64,000 nucleotides of DNA, from the NCBI RefSeq assembly GCF_016458275.1, contig NZ_JAEMHM010000025.1, positions 24,233 through 88,232 on the forward strand. The letters are read 5' to 3'. The notes under the pieces are model-generated. The model saw nothing but the letters and a program-made list of their open reading frames with translations. It was not told the DNA's origin and searched no databases. How positions within the stretch are numbered: position 1 is the first letter of the stretch; every line of letters starts with the position of its first letter. A program made the translations under genes and the position numbers. Positions 35,909-44,279 of the stretch are shown here, piece by piece. Source of the DNA: Geomesophilobacter sediminis. Its GTDB lineage: Bacteria > Desulfobacterota > Desulfuromonadia > Geobacterales > Geobacteraceae.

Positions 35909-36943
35909 GTGCTGGAGCAAGCGGAGACCAAAGCCAAGAGAAGTCACACCGGACCAGGCGGCCTCGTCTGGATCACCTGGGAGAACCAGGTCCGAAACGA
36001 ATCGATGTCCCGCGTGCTCAACGCCCGGCTGTTCGTCATTACCGACCATGGCAACCGGCTGGCCCGCTACCTGCGCTGCGGCTGGCGGACCGTCGCGGTG
36101 CTCAAGCAGGAGCAGCCGGCGGTGGTTTTCGCCCAAAACCCGTCCATCGTGCTGATACTTCTCCTGCTGGTGCTCCGGCCCCTGTTCGGATTTACCTTGG
36201 TGAGCGATGCGCACTACGTCGGGGTCAGATCGGTCCGAAGCAGGGCCTACCAGCGGCTGCTGGATACATGCAACCAGATGGTCGACCTGGTGGTGGTAAC
36301 GAACGCGGAGCATAAGCAGCATGTCGAGGCGATCGGCGGCAAGGCCGTCATCTGCGAAGACCCGCTCCCGGAGATCGAGGCCTACCGCGTCCGACGCGAG
36401 CCGGATTCGGTGCCGCGGGTTCTCTTCATCTGTTCCTTCGATACCGATGAACCGTTGGCCGTCGCTTTCGCTGCTGCCAGACGCCTCTTTCCCGATGGTT
36501 TCCGGATGCTCGTGACCGGGAACTACCGAAAGGGCGGCATCGACCCGAGGGATTTCCCCGAGCTCACCTTTTTGGGCTACCTCCCCAAGGCCGATTACTA
36601 TGCGGAACTGTTCTACTGCGCGGTGGTCCTGGACCTGACCAATTACGAGGGGTGTCTGGTATGCGGTGCCTACGAGGCGATGGCGGCGGGAAAACCTCTG
36701 GTCACCTCGGACACCGCCGCCTTGAGGGCCTTCTTCACCCAAGGGACCATCTTCACCCGGCACGACGAACGGGAAATTGCCGAGGCGATCAAAACCGCCT
36801 ACCGCCGGCGCGACGAGCTAGAAAAGGCGATCGCCGTTTGGAAAGCGGAGATCCAGCAACACCAGCAGGCAAGGAAGCTCTCAATCCTGCGAAAACTTGG
36901 GGTGGATGAAGCCGAAGAAGTCTTCGCGCCGTCCCGGCAGTGA
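35909..36943 (+). CDS. GT4-like glycosyltransferase
   Basis: A 344-residue predicted GT-B glycosyltransferase. It has a hydrophobic segment at about 80-105 (PSIVLILLLLVLRPLFGFTL), a C-terminal Rossmann region starting RVLFICSFDTDEPLAV, and the nucleotide-sugar motif NYEGCLVCGAYEAMAAGKPLV, with E-x7-E spacing as in GT4. Start GTG 35909 lies five bases after GGGAGGA; earlier in-frame codons are unsupported. It is 49 bases before the amidotransferase gene and probably starts the 35909-40020 operon. Confidence 0.8.
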   Translation: MLEQAETKAKRSHTGPGGLVWITWENQVRNESMSRVLNARLFVITDHGNRLARYLRCGWRTVAVLKQEQPAVVFAQNPSIVLILLLLVLRPLFGFTLVSDAHYVGVRSVRSRAYQRLLDTCNQMVDLVVVTNAEHKQHVEAIGGKAVICEDPLPEIEAYRVRREPDSVPRVLFICSFDTDEPLAVAFAAARRLFPDGFRMLVTGNYRKGGIDPRDFPELTFLGYLPKADYYAELFYCAVVLDLTNYEGCLVCGAYEAMAAGKPLVTSDTAALRAFFTQGTIFTRHDEREIAEAIKTAYRRRDELEKAIAVWKAEIQQHQQARKLSILRKLGVDEAEEVFAPSRQ

Positions 36944-36992
36944 CCGGCGCATCCGGCCACCAACAACCGACTTGAGGCAAAGGAGGTCCGCC

Positions 36993-38879
36993 ATGTGCGG
37001 AATCTTTGGGATGGTTTCTCCACGAATGAACCAGGCGGCGCTGGTAAAGGCTACCGACACGCTGGCCCACCGGGGGCCGGACGATGCCGGATACCACCTG
37101 GACGGGGAGATCGGCATGGGACACCGCCGGCTGAGCATCATCGATGTCGCCGGGAGCCGGCAACCGATCTACAACGAAGACCGCACCAAGTGCATCGTCT
37201 TCAACGGGGAGATCTACAACTTCGCCGAGTTGCGGCGCCGTCTGATCGCCCTGGGACACGTCTTCACCACCAACGGCGATACCGAGACCATCCTCCACGC
37301 CTACGAGCAGTGGGGGGAGTCCTGCGTGGAAATGTTGCGGGGAATGTTCGCCTTCGCCATCTGGGACAGCTCCACCCGCACCCTCTTTTTGAGCCGGGAT
37401 CGCTTTGGCATCAAGCCGCTCTTCTACGGCACCTACACCGGCGGCTTCGGCTTCGCCTCCGAGATGAAGGCGCTCCTCGTGGATCCCGCCTTCCCGAGGG
37501 AAATGGACCACGAGGGGCTCGCCGCCTATTTCAGCTTCTCCTACATCCCCGGCCAGATGACCATCTTCCGGCACATCCGCAAGCTCCTGCCGGGCCACTC
37601 CCTCACCTGGCGCGACGGCACCTTTAGAATCCGCAAGTACTGGGAGCTCAAGGTCGTCCCGGACCACGGCAAGAGCGAGGAATACTTCATCGAGAAGATG
37701 ATGGAGCATCTGCGCGAGGCGGTGGGGAGCCACTTGGTGAGCGAGGTTCCGCTCGGGGCCTTTTTGAGCGGCGGGATGGATTCCAGCCTGGTCGTGGCGC
37801 TGATGAGCGGGTTTTCCGAGGAGCCGGTGAACACCTTCTGCATGGGTTTTGGCGGCGACGTCGGAGGGTACCTGGACGAGCGCGGCTACGCCCGGCAGGT
37901 CGCCCAGCGTTACCGGACCAAGCACCGGGAGTTTGAGATCATCCCCCGGTTCGACGGGCTCATCGAGACCATGGTACGGGCCTTCGACGAGCCGTTTGCC
38001 GACGACTCCGCCATCCCCACCTGGTTCGTCTGCAAGACCGCCCGCGAGGAGGTCACCGTCGCCCTTTCCGGTCTGGGGGGAGACGAGGTCTTCGCCGGCT
38101 ACGAACGCTACCTCGGCTTCGCCCTGAGCGGGTGGTTCAGCCGGCTCCCCGACTTCGCCCTGCGCAACCTCCTGGCGCCCCTGGTGGAGCGGCTTTCCGA
38201 GCAGGCCAACGGACACTACACCGTCAACCATATGAAGCGCTTCGTGCGGGCGGCCCTGCTGCCACCGGACGACCGTTACCTCGGCTACGTGCACAAGATG
38301 AGACCGGGGCTGCAGGGAAGCTTCTTCGCCGAGCCCGATTTCTTCAGCCGCCACGCCGAACCGGCCCGGCGCTTCTTCCTCGATCACTTCAACAACGGCA
38401 ACGTCGCCGACGGCCCGGAGTCGTTCAGCCGGGCCATGTATTGCGACACGATGACCTACCTCCCCGAGGACATCCTGGCGGTCACCGACCGGATGAGCAT
38501 GCAGCACGCGCTCGAGGTGCGGGTCCCGTTCCTGGACCATCCCTTCTTCGAGTTCTGCGCCACCATTCCGCCGGAGCTGAAGATCCGCTGGTTGAAAAAG
38601 AAGTACATCATGCGGTCGGCGGCCCGGGAATACCTCCCCGCCGAGGTGATCACGCACCGCAAGCAGGGCTTCGTCGGCCCGATGACGAGCTGGCTGAAAA
38701 CCGACCTCAAGCCGTTCGTCCTGGAGACCCTCTCCGAGCCGAACCTGCGCCGGCACGGCCTTTTGAATCCGGCGACGGTGCGGGCGATCCTCGACGAGCA
38801 TTTCTCCGGCCGCGAGATCCACGACACGCTGATCTGGTCGATGCTGGTCTTTCAGACCTGGCACAACCTCTACCTGTAA
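36993..38879 (+). CDS. Glutamine-dependent amidotransferase, asparagine synthase (AsnB) type
   Basis: A 628-residue enzyme beginning MCGIFGMV with the Cys2 glutaminase nucleophile. Residues 1-210 are the class II glutaminase (HRGPDDAGY, FNGEIYNF, GDTETILHAYE). The synthetase half has the PP-loop LSGGMDSSLVVALMSG near 258 and LSGLGGDEVFAGYERY. Length and glycan context fit the exosortase/EPS-associated amidotransferases rather than plain asparagine synthase, though no exosortase is in the window. It probably amidates a uronic acid or similar group on the glycan. AGGAGG precedes the ATG. Confidence 0.88.
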   Translation: MCGIFGMVSPRMNQAALVKATDTLAHRGPDDAGYHLDGEIGMGHRRLSIIDVAGSRQPIYNEDRTKCIVFNGEIYNFAELRRRLIALGHVFTTNGDTETILHAYEQWGESCVEMLRGMFAFAIWDSSTRTLFLSRDRFGIKPLFYGTYTGGFGFASEMKALLVDPAFPREMDHEGLAAYFSFSYIPGQMTIFRHIRKLLPGHSLTWRDGTFRIRKYWELKVVPDHGKSEEYFIEKMMEHLREAVGSHLVSEVPLGAFLSGGMDSSLVVALMSGFSEEPVNTFCMGFGGDVGGYLDERGYARQVAQRYRTKHREFEIIPRFDGLIETMVRAFDEPFADDSAIPTWFVCKTAREEVTVALSGLGGDEVFAGYERYLGFALSGWFSRLPDFALRNLLAPLVERLSEQANGHYTVNHMKRFVRAALLPPDDRYLGYVHKMRPGLQGSFFAEPDFFSRHAEPARRFFLDHFNNGNVADGPESFSRAMYCDTMTYLPEDILAVTDRMSMQHALEVRVPFLDHPFFEFCATIPPELKIRWLKKKYIMRSAAREYLPAEVITHRKQGFVGPMTSWLKTDLKPFVLETLSEPNLRRHGLLNPATVRAILDEHFSGREIHDTLIWSMLVFQTWHNLYL

Positions 38880-38898
38880 CGCCGGCAAGGGGGTCCCC

Positions 38899-40020
38899 AT
38901 GGAAGACCTGCTTTTCGTCCTTTTTTTCCTGGCCGCCTACCCGTACCTGATCTTCCCGTTCCTGGTCCAACTGGTCGGCCTGACCGCCGGCAAGGGATGG
39001 ACCCAGGGGGAGATGCTGCCGAAGGTCTCCATGATCGTCTCCTTCTACAACGAGGAAGCGGTCATCGCCGACAAGATCCACAACGCCCTGAAGCTCGACT
39101 ACCCGCGGGAGCTCATCGAGATCGCCATCGTCTCCGACGGCTCCACCGACCGGACCAACCGGATTGCCGACTCCTTCGAGGACCCGCGGGTCTCGCGCTA
39201 CCTTTTCACCGAGCGCAAAGGGAAGACGGCCTGCCTGAACCAGGTCATCCCGCACCTCACCGGGGAGGTCATCGTCTTCAGCGACGCCAATGCCATGTTC
39301 CCGCCCGATGCCATCCGGAAGCTGGTCCGCAACTTCGCCGACCCCGAGGTGGGGCTGGCGACCGGGTGGACCAAGTACCGGAAGAAAAGCGGCGACGAGG
39401 AGACATCCAGCCTGTATGCCGGCCTGGAGCGGAGCGTGAAGTATGCCGAGAGCCTGATCTCCTCCTGCGTGGGCGCCGACGGAGCGATTTTCGGGATCAG
39501 GAAGGGACTCTACCAGCCCCTGAAGGATTACGACATCAACGACTTCGTCATCCCGCTCAACGTCATCGCCCAAAGGAAGCGGGTGGTCTTGGACCCGGAA
39601 CTGTTCTGCCTGGAGCCGCCGGCCTCCGACGGAGGCAAGGAGTTCCGCCGCCAGACGCGGATCACCAACCGAACCCTCGGGGCCATCGCCCGGAACCGAA
39701 CCATGCTCAATCCCCTTCGCTACCGGAGCTTCGCCTTTTTCCTCTGGTCGCACAAAGTCCTGCGGTTTCTGGCCCCCTTCTGGAGCCTCGGTGTCTTCGC
39801 CACCGCTCTTTATCTCGCCTTCACCTCCCTTTTCTACGCCTTTTTCGCCGCCGTACTGGCCTTCTTCGTCGGGATGGGGATTGCCGGGCTGCTCACCATG
39901 CGCGGGGGGAGGCTGACCAGACTTTGCTCCTTCCTGCTGCTGACCTTTTGGGCCCAGGCGATCGGTTGGGGCCGCTGGATTCAGCGGAAAAACGACGTCC
40001 TTTGGAAGCCGGAACGATGA
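38899..40020 (+). CDS. Membrane family 2 glycosyltransferase
   Basis: A 373-residue transferase with a N-terminal membrane helix (2-30). The GT-A domain contains VSMIVSFYNEEAVIADKI, IVSDGSTD, the DxD-type FSDANAMF, GADGAIFG and RRQTRITNR, which stands for the QxxRW-type motif. Two or three C-terminal helices occupy about 290-355. This is the layout of processive or poly-N-acetylglucosamine-like synthases. It follows the amidotransferase by 19 bases, so both belong to one operon ending before the riboswitch at 40140. Confidence 0.88.
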   Translation: MEDLLFVLFFLAAYPYLIFPFLVQLVGLTAGKGWTQGEMLPKVSMIVSFYNEEAVIADKIHNALKLDYPRELIEIAIVSDGSTDRTNRIADSFEDPRVSRYLFTERKGKTACLNQVIPHLTGEVIVFSDANAMFPPDAIRKLVRNFADPEVGLATGWTKYRKKSGDEETSSLYAGLERSVKYAESLISSCVGADGAIFGIRKGLYQPLKDYDINDFVIPLNVIAQRKRVVLDPELFCLEPPASDGGKEFRRQTRITNRTLGAIARNRTMLNPLRYRSFAFFLWSHKVLRFLAPFWSLGVFATALYLAFTSLFYAFFAAVLAFFVGMGIAGLLTMRGGRLTRLCSFLLLTFWAQAIGWGRWIQRKNDVLWKPER

Positions 40021-40078
40021 GGAGCGCGGGGCTTGGCACCGAAGATAGCGGCCACCGGAGAGGGGCGGGCACCGGATT

Positions 40079-40121
40079 GGTGACCACAATCACAAAAAAT
40101 ATCTGGTGGTTGGGGTATAAA
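40079..40121 (+). promoter_or_regulatory. CRP/FNR-type operator and promoter of the 40331 gene
   Basis: GGTGACCACAATCACA (40079-40094) is a GTGA-N6-TCAC palindrome centred at 40086.5. TATAAA at 40116-40121 begins 29.5 bases from the centre, which places the operator at about -41.5, the class II activator position. No good -35 hexamer is visible, as expected for activator-dependent promoters. The same geometry recurs at 44280. Confidence 0.65.
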
Positions 40122-40139
40122 AAGGGAAAACTTATCTGC

Positions 40140-40255
40140 GTAGACGACAATACTAAACCATCCGCGAGGATGGGACGGAAAGCCTAAAGGGTCTTGCCTC
40201 AAGACAGCCGGGTCGCCGAAATACCACCAGGTATCACGCGTCCGGCTTTGTTTTT
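40140..40255 (+). ncRNA. GEMM-I cyclic-dinucleotide riboswitch (cyclic AMP-GMP subclass likely)
   Basis: The aptamer carries the GEMM-I features: ACTAAACCATCC, a GCGA tetraloop, GGATGGGACGGAAAGCC, and a second arm AAGGGTCTT/AAGACAGCCGGG. Aligning AATACTAAACC with the Vc2 aptamer puts an A at the position of G20, which distinguishes Geobacter cyclic AMP-GMP (GEMM-Ib) switches from c-di-GMP ones. AGCCGG (about 40205) can pair with CCGGCT (about 40242) before TTTGTTTTT, giving a terminator. It is 75 bases from the ATG of a secreted protein gene. Confidence 0.85.
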
Positions 40256-40330
40256 ATCTGGGCCCCGGGAAAGCGGCGTTTGCAGGATCGTCGCCCCCCG
40301 CAGGCAAACTTTCAAAAGAGGAGATTATTC

Positions 40331-41275
40331 ATGAGATCACCGACTAAGTTAGCTTTAATCCTTGCACTGTTTCCCTTATTGTTACCGGTCACCTCTCACG
40401 CTTTCACCGAAAGCTTTGAGAACAACAGCTTCGCGTCCCGGGGGTGGTATGACAACACCAACCAGGGAACCATCGTCAGTGGTGGGCAGTCAGGGAACTG
40501 CCTCCAATGGAACTGGGCCGCCGGGGCGGTCACCCCTACCAATGGCGCCTCGTCGCGGTTGGCGATCACCCCTACCGACACGCTCTATCTTTCCTTTTAC
40601 GTCAAATTCCAAAGCGGGTGGCAGGGTTCCCAGAAAACCTACCACCCCCACTTGATGTACATCCTTTCCGACCTTGACTACAACGCCAACCACTACAGCC
40701 CGCTGGCGAACAACTACCTGCAGACCTACGTCGAGTTCCTCTCCGACATCGGCAACCCGTACGGCGTTCACCCGCAGATCGCGCTCCAGGACGAGAAACG
40801 GGTGAACACCTCCTATGGCACCCCGCCGAACAACCTGAGCGCAACCACCGAGAACCGGAGTGTGAACTACTGCAACACTCCGGTTTACAGCGGCGTAAAC
40901 GGGCAGACCTGCTTCGCGGACAACCCTTACTACAGCTCCAACATCTGGCTGTCCAGCGCGACCGTCCCCACCGGGGGATGGCACCACGTGGAAGTCTATA
41001 TGGCGATGAACTCTGTCACCAACGGCAAGGGCAATAACGACGGCATCATGCAGGAGTGGATCGACGGCACTCCGGTCATCAACCAGGCCAACATCCTGTA
41101 CCGGACGGCTCAGGACGCGACGAAAAAATGGGCGGAATTCGTCCTCGCTCCCTACATCGGCGACGGCTCGCCAATCGCGCAAAGCATGTGGATCGACGAG
41201 TTGACCATTCAGCCGACCAAACCGGGGAACGCGGCCCCCTCCGCACCGGCAGGTCTCTCCACCACCTACAAGTAA
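40331..41275 (+). CDS. Secreted lectin/polysaccharide-lyase-fold protein
   Basis: A 314-residue exported protein; signal peptide about 1-24 (LALILALFPLLLPVTSHA). The remainder looks like a concanavalin A-type beta sandwich: LYLSFYVKFQSGW, then GGWHHVEVYMAMNSV and IMQEWIDGTPVI, as in LamG or polysaccharide lyase 14-like proteins. The C-terminus ends APSAPAGLSTTYK, a motif resembling a fibronectin-type linker without the domain. ATG 40331 follows AGAGGAG. It is controlled by the operator at 40079 and the riboswitch at 40140. Confidence 0.8.
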   Translation: MRSPTKLALILALFPLLLPVTSHAFTESFENNSFASRGWYDNTNQGTIVSGGQSGNCLQWNWAAGAVTPTNGASSRLAITPTDTLYLSFYVKFQSGWQGSQKTYHPHLMYILSDLDYNANHYSPLANNYLQTYVEFLSDIGNPYGVHPQIALQDEKRVNTSYGTPPNNLSATTENRSVNYCNTPVYSGVNGQTCFADNPYYSSNIWLSSATVPTGGWHHVEVYMAMNSVTNGKGNNDGIMQEWIDGTPVINQANILYRTAQDATKKWAEFVLAPYIGDGSPIAQSMWIDELTIQPTKPGNAAPSAPAGLSTTYK

Positions 41276-41304
41276 CAAAACGGTCCTCTAAGCTTAAAGG
41301 CACG

Positions 41305-41343
41305 AAAAAGCTCCAGATCACCCGGCGTGGTCTGGAGCTTTTT
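41305..41343 (+). terminator. Rho-independent terminator of the 40331 gene
   Basis: AAAAAGCTCCAGA/TCTGGAGCTTTTT, 13 bp; nearly identical in stem sequence to the terminator at 41505. Confidence 0.9.
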
Positions 41344-41504
41344 CCGTCTTCACCCCTTCGGGCCAACCGACGGACTCCCCCGTCCCGGCCCGCATTCCCG
41401 GCTCCGTTTGCTTGATGCAAGCTACCGACGACACCCGGCTCCCCTTCCCTCCGAGGTCGATCAACGCCGCCCCCCCCTTCGCCCGGTCGTATCGGGCACC
41501 GACG

Positions 41505-41539
41505 AAAAAAGCTCCAGCCGTGAGGTCTGGAGCTTTTTT
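41505..41539 (-). terminator. Rho-independent terminator of the 41555 gene
   Basis: AAAAAAGCTCCAG/CTGGAGCTTTTTT, 13 bp, 16 bases after the stop at 41555. The stem is the same sequence as the opposing terminator at 41305. Confidence 0.9.
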
Positions 41540-41554
41540 GTTTCGTCGGCAGGG

Positions 41555-42526
41555 TCAGGAAAGGGGGGCTGGCCTGCCCCGGGACCAGCCAATCAGCTGC
41601 GCCCGCGGCCAAACCAGCATGTATTTTGTCGGCTGGAACTTCCCTTCCCGATAGAGCTTCAATCTTTGGCCGCCGAAGTCATGCCTGGTCGCCAGGTCAA
41701 CATCCGCCTGACTGCTGCCGACCCGGAGGAAATATGCGCCTCCCTCCAGGGGATGCCGGCGCAGATAGGCAAGGTGGGGAGATATGGCCTCCACCCTCGG
41801 GTCGTAGAACCAGCTGCTTCCGATTACGGCGAGATGACGCGGGTAGTTCCGCAAAAGTTCGGCGGCCAGCCCGTAACAGGATTGCCACCCCGCTTCATGG
41901 AACTCTTTCAAAAGGGGGGTATGCATATGCAGCTCGAAACAGGGGGAAAACCTGCCGCCGTGGCAGATGGCATGCCGGAGCAGTTTCCACAGCTGCCCTC
42001 CCCCGCCCGTGAACGCAAGAGAGCGGGGGATGCCGGAGTGCCTGTCGATGAGGGCAGCCCTCCCGGGGAAGATTTGGAGGCGGCAGATGGCGAGGTCCTT
42101 CAGGAAAAGGTCATTGTTGAGGGTCATGGCCCCGACCGGTCCGTCCTGCAGGGCGGCGAGGATCCGCTGAAACTGTTCCAGGAAAGGCTGCACGAATCCG
42201 GCCGGGATTACCACCTGGGCAGCTTTCGACGGAAGGGCCGCCAGGAGGAGGTCAAGGAGAATGGCGGCCAAGGCGGGCTCGTTCCCCACCGTGGCAACCT
42301 CCTCGCGCCAGGCCGCGATCGCCTCCGGCGGAAGCAACCAGTACGGCAACCCCGGCGTTTCGTCCAGGAGCCTCACGAAGTGCTCTATCTCCTTCACGAC
42401 CCGGCCCCGCGCGGGTGCTGGGAGCAGCACCAGGTGCCGTTCCAGCCGGGCTTCTCCCTCCCGGGCCACGGCGCCGAACGAGGCGGAAACACAGCATTGG
42501 ATAGCTGATAAGTTCATGACCGTCAC
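41555..42526 (-). CDS. Unrecognised protein family, copy 2 (paralogue of 29345)
   Basis: A 323-residue soluble protein, paralogous to the 29345 gene. It shares LELHMHTPLLKEFHEAGWQ, VIGSSWFYDPRVE, GGAYFLRVGSSQADVDLATR and a C-terminal YMLVWPRAQLIGW; the N-terminus again has LNNDLFLKDLAICRLQ. The start is uncertain: GTG at 42526 or ATG at 42516, with no strong ribosome-binding site for either. It is monocistronic with its own terminator. Invariant aromatic, Arg and Asp residues suggest an enzyme or sugar-binding fold, but no function can be assigned. Confidence 0.75.
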   Translation of the reverse strand: MTVMNLSAIQCCVSASFGAVAREGEARLERHLVLLPAPARGRVVKEIEHFVRLLDETPGLPYWLLPPEAIAAWREEVATVGNEPALAAILLDLLLAALPSKAAQVVIPAGFVQPFLEQFQRILAALQDGPVGAMTLNNDLFLKDLAICRLQIFPGRAALIDRHSGIPRSLAFTGGGGQLWKLLRHAICHGGRFSPCFELHMHTPLLKEFHEAGWQSCYGLAAELLRNYPRHLAVIGSSWFYDPRVEAISPHLAYLRRHPLEGGAYFLRVGSSQADVDLATRHDFGGQRLKLYREGKFQPTKYMLVWPRAQLIGWSRGRPAPLS

Positions 42527-42853
42527 CCTGTCGAGCCGTACCGCGAAACGTGGTCAACCAACGAGCATAGGGGTTTTATCACGTTCCGGATCGGCGTCAA
42601 TAGCTGCCGCGGGCCTGGAAACCTTGGGCTCCGCCGGTTTGCCGGTTGGTGCCGGTGGAACGGGATGCCAAGAAGTTGCCTGCCCCATGGACGAGGGCAC
42701 CGCAGGTGCTGAGCATCGGTCATCTGCCGGCACAGTTTGCCGGATGGCCCCCCTTCCAATCCCCGCGGCCCCCTCGCCAAGGGCGGAGAGGGGTGCTCGT
42801 GCTGCGCCGCGTGGGACCAAACGGCAGGCTCCCCGGCGTTCGGCGCAGGGGCA
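42527..42853. other. Gap without a recognised gene
   Basis: The upstream region of the 41555 gene. Weak GC-rich frames occur on both strands but none has a start site or family signature. Confidence 0.35.
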
Positions 42854-42891
42854 CAAAAAAAGCCCTCCACCTGTGCAAGGTGGAGGGCTTT
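42854..42891 (-). terminator. Rho-independent terminator of the 42934 gene
   Basis: On the minus strand AAGCCCTCCACCT pairs with AGGTGGAGGGCTT across a GCAC-type loop, followed by a T run. It lies about 43 bases beyond the stop. Confidence 0.9.
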
Positions 42892-42933
42892 CGGTCGTTT
42901 GCGTCAACGGTGCCCCGCAGGACCCGGTAACAG

Positions 42934-43869
42934 CTACGGAGTGACCCCTTTGACCGCCAGGCCCGAAGGAGCAGACAACGTGGCTCCTCCCGAACCGTTC
43001 CAGCCGATCGGTCCGATCATCGGATTGCCGGCGGCATCCCGGTTCGCCGGTGTCGTCGCGGTTACGGAAATATCGTCGTAATCGGTGTACTGGGGGGTGG
43101 TGCCGTTGATGCACTTGATGTTGGAGCCGATCACGAACCCGGAGATGGTCCACCCGTTCGATTTAAAGCCGTGGTCTACGTTGTGGTGGTCGCCTTTGAG
43201 GATGCCATCAACCCAGATCTGGGCGACGCCGTCGGTAACCCCGGGTCCCGATTCCGACTTGATGTGCAGCTCGATGCAGTGCCAGTCACCCCTGGCCGGT
43301 TGGCCGTACGTGGTAACGTAACCGACGGTGGCCTGGTCGTGTGCCGGTTGATTCGGGGATCCGAACTGGGGGACGTAGTCCAGATACCCTTCGGGACCCC
43401 ACTCGCCGATCTGGAAGTAATTGAAGTTTTGATAGCCGTCGTGGTTGAAGTAGATCAGCTTATACCCCTCATAGTCGGTCCAGTTGAACCCCGCTTGGAA
43501 CCTGAGGTAAAACCGCACCCACATCTCGGTGGACCCGGTGGTGAAATCGATCCGCGTCCCTCCAGAGTTCCCATCGACTTGAGTACAGGTACCCGTCCCT
43601 TGACCTTGAAGCCAGTGGCGTTGCCCTTTCCCCCCACCGCCGTTCGGATTGTTCGCCGTGGAGGTGATCTGCTCGGTCAAGGTCGGGGGGCCCCAATCGC
43701 CCTCGCGGGTTAGCCCGTCGCAAACGGGGTCCGTACCCGGGTTGATGGTTTGGGTCCAATCGGCGCAGTTGAAGGTTGTTTGCCACGGAAGCGAAACCGC
43801 GGCGGACGCGTAGCCGCTGCAGCCGAAAACCAGCGCCGCGGCAAAAATTATCTTCAGTTTGAGTTTCAT
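42934..43869 (-). CDS. Secreted lectin/polysaccharide-lyase-fold protein
   Basis: A 311-residue exported protein; signal peptide about 1-23 (KLKIIFAAALVFGCSGYASA). A beta-sandwich region follows: STEMWVRFYLRFQAGFNW, RGDWHCIELHIKSESGPG, VAQIWVDGILKGDHHN and DYDDISVTAT. It ends SAPSGLAVKGVTP, like the tail of the 40331 protein. AAGGAGACTT precedes ATG 43869. Four or five Cys could form disulfides. It is probably a surface or matrix carbohydrate-binding or -cleaving protein, with a CRP-type operator far upstream (44110). Confidence 0.8.
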   Translation of the reverse strand: MKLKLKIIFAAALVFGCSGYASAAVSLPWQTTFNCADWTQTINPGTDPVCDGLTREGDWGPPTLTEQITSTANNPNGGGGKGQRHWLQGQGTGTCTQVDGNSGGTRIDFTTGSTEMWVRFYLRFQAGFNWTDYEGYKLIYFNHDGYQNFNYFQIGEWGPEGYLDYVPQFGSPNQPAHDQATVGYVTTYGQPARGDWHCIELHIKSESGPGVTDGVAQIWVDGILKGDHHNVDHGFKSNGWTISGFVIGSNIKCINGTTPQYTDYDDISVTATTPANRDAAGNPMIGPIGWNGSGGATLSAPSGLAVKGVTP

Positions 43870-43927
43870 AAGTCTCCTTAACTTGGAACCGGCAGCAGCC
43901 ATGGAACCGCATCGACGCAGTCTCGTC

Positions 43928-43983
43928 ACGGCCGATCGGCCGTGGGCCAGCCCTTGCTGCAGTGGTTAACCGCAAAGCCACTG
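43928..43983. repeat. Palindrome and inverted repeat in the 42934 gene leader
   Basis: ACGGCCGATCGGCCGT at 43928-43943 is a perfect 16-base palindrome. GCAGTGG (43959-43965) pairs with CCACTGC (43978-43984) around TTAACCGCAAAG. Both fall between the putative promoter and the ATG of the minus-strand gene, so they may fold in its 5' leader. Confidence 0.5.
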
Positions 43984-44078
43984 CCGGTTGGGTATCGGGT
44001 CCTGCTGAGGGTGAAACTTCCCTCTTCAATTGCTCGTCTCTCGCCCCTTCTGAAACGAACCGTGTTTTTTTCGTTGCC

Positions 44079-44123
44079 CATATATGCGCCGAAAAGGTCG
44101 TTCCTGCCTGTGACGCAGATCAC
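44079..44123 (-). promoter_or_regulatory. CRP/FNR-type operator upstream of the 42934 gene
   Basis: On the minus strand GGTGATCTGCGTCACAGG is a GTGA-N6-TCAC palindrome centred at 44116.5. A CATATATG sequence lies about 30-33 bases downstream (44086-44079), near the position of the -10 box in the two riboswitch promoters. The -10 match is weaker. Confidence 0.45.
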
Positions 44124-44279
44124 CAAACCAAAACTTAGTGTGGAATTGAGCCGTTGGCAAAACGGCCATCCCCGGAGCGAATCCGCATCCAGAGCGGATC
44201 TGCCACCGACTCGAGTCCGTTGCGAAACCTGGGACCCGATTTTGCCATGGCGGGCGAGAGGTCCGGTTCCTCGCCATAA

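Noticed and set aside
35909..40020. Exosortase/PEP-CTERM system
   Set aside because: The amidotransferase resembles the type seen in such loci, but no exosortase is present and the secreted proteins lack PEP-CTERM tails.
43928..44010. Cobalamin or GEMM riboswitch in the 42934 gene leader
   Set aside because: GCCACTGC and GCAAAGCC look suggestive on the plus strand, but the remaining conserved boxes are missing and the strand is wrong for the gene.
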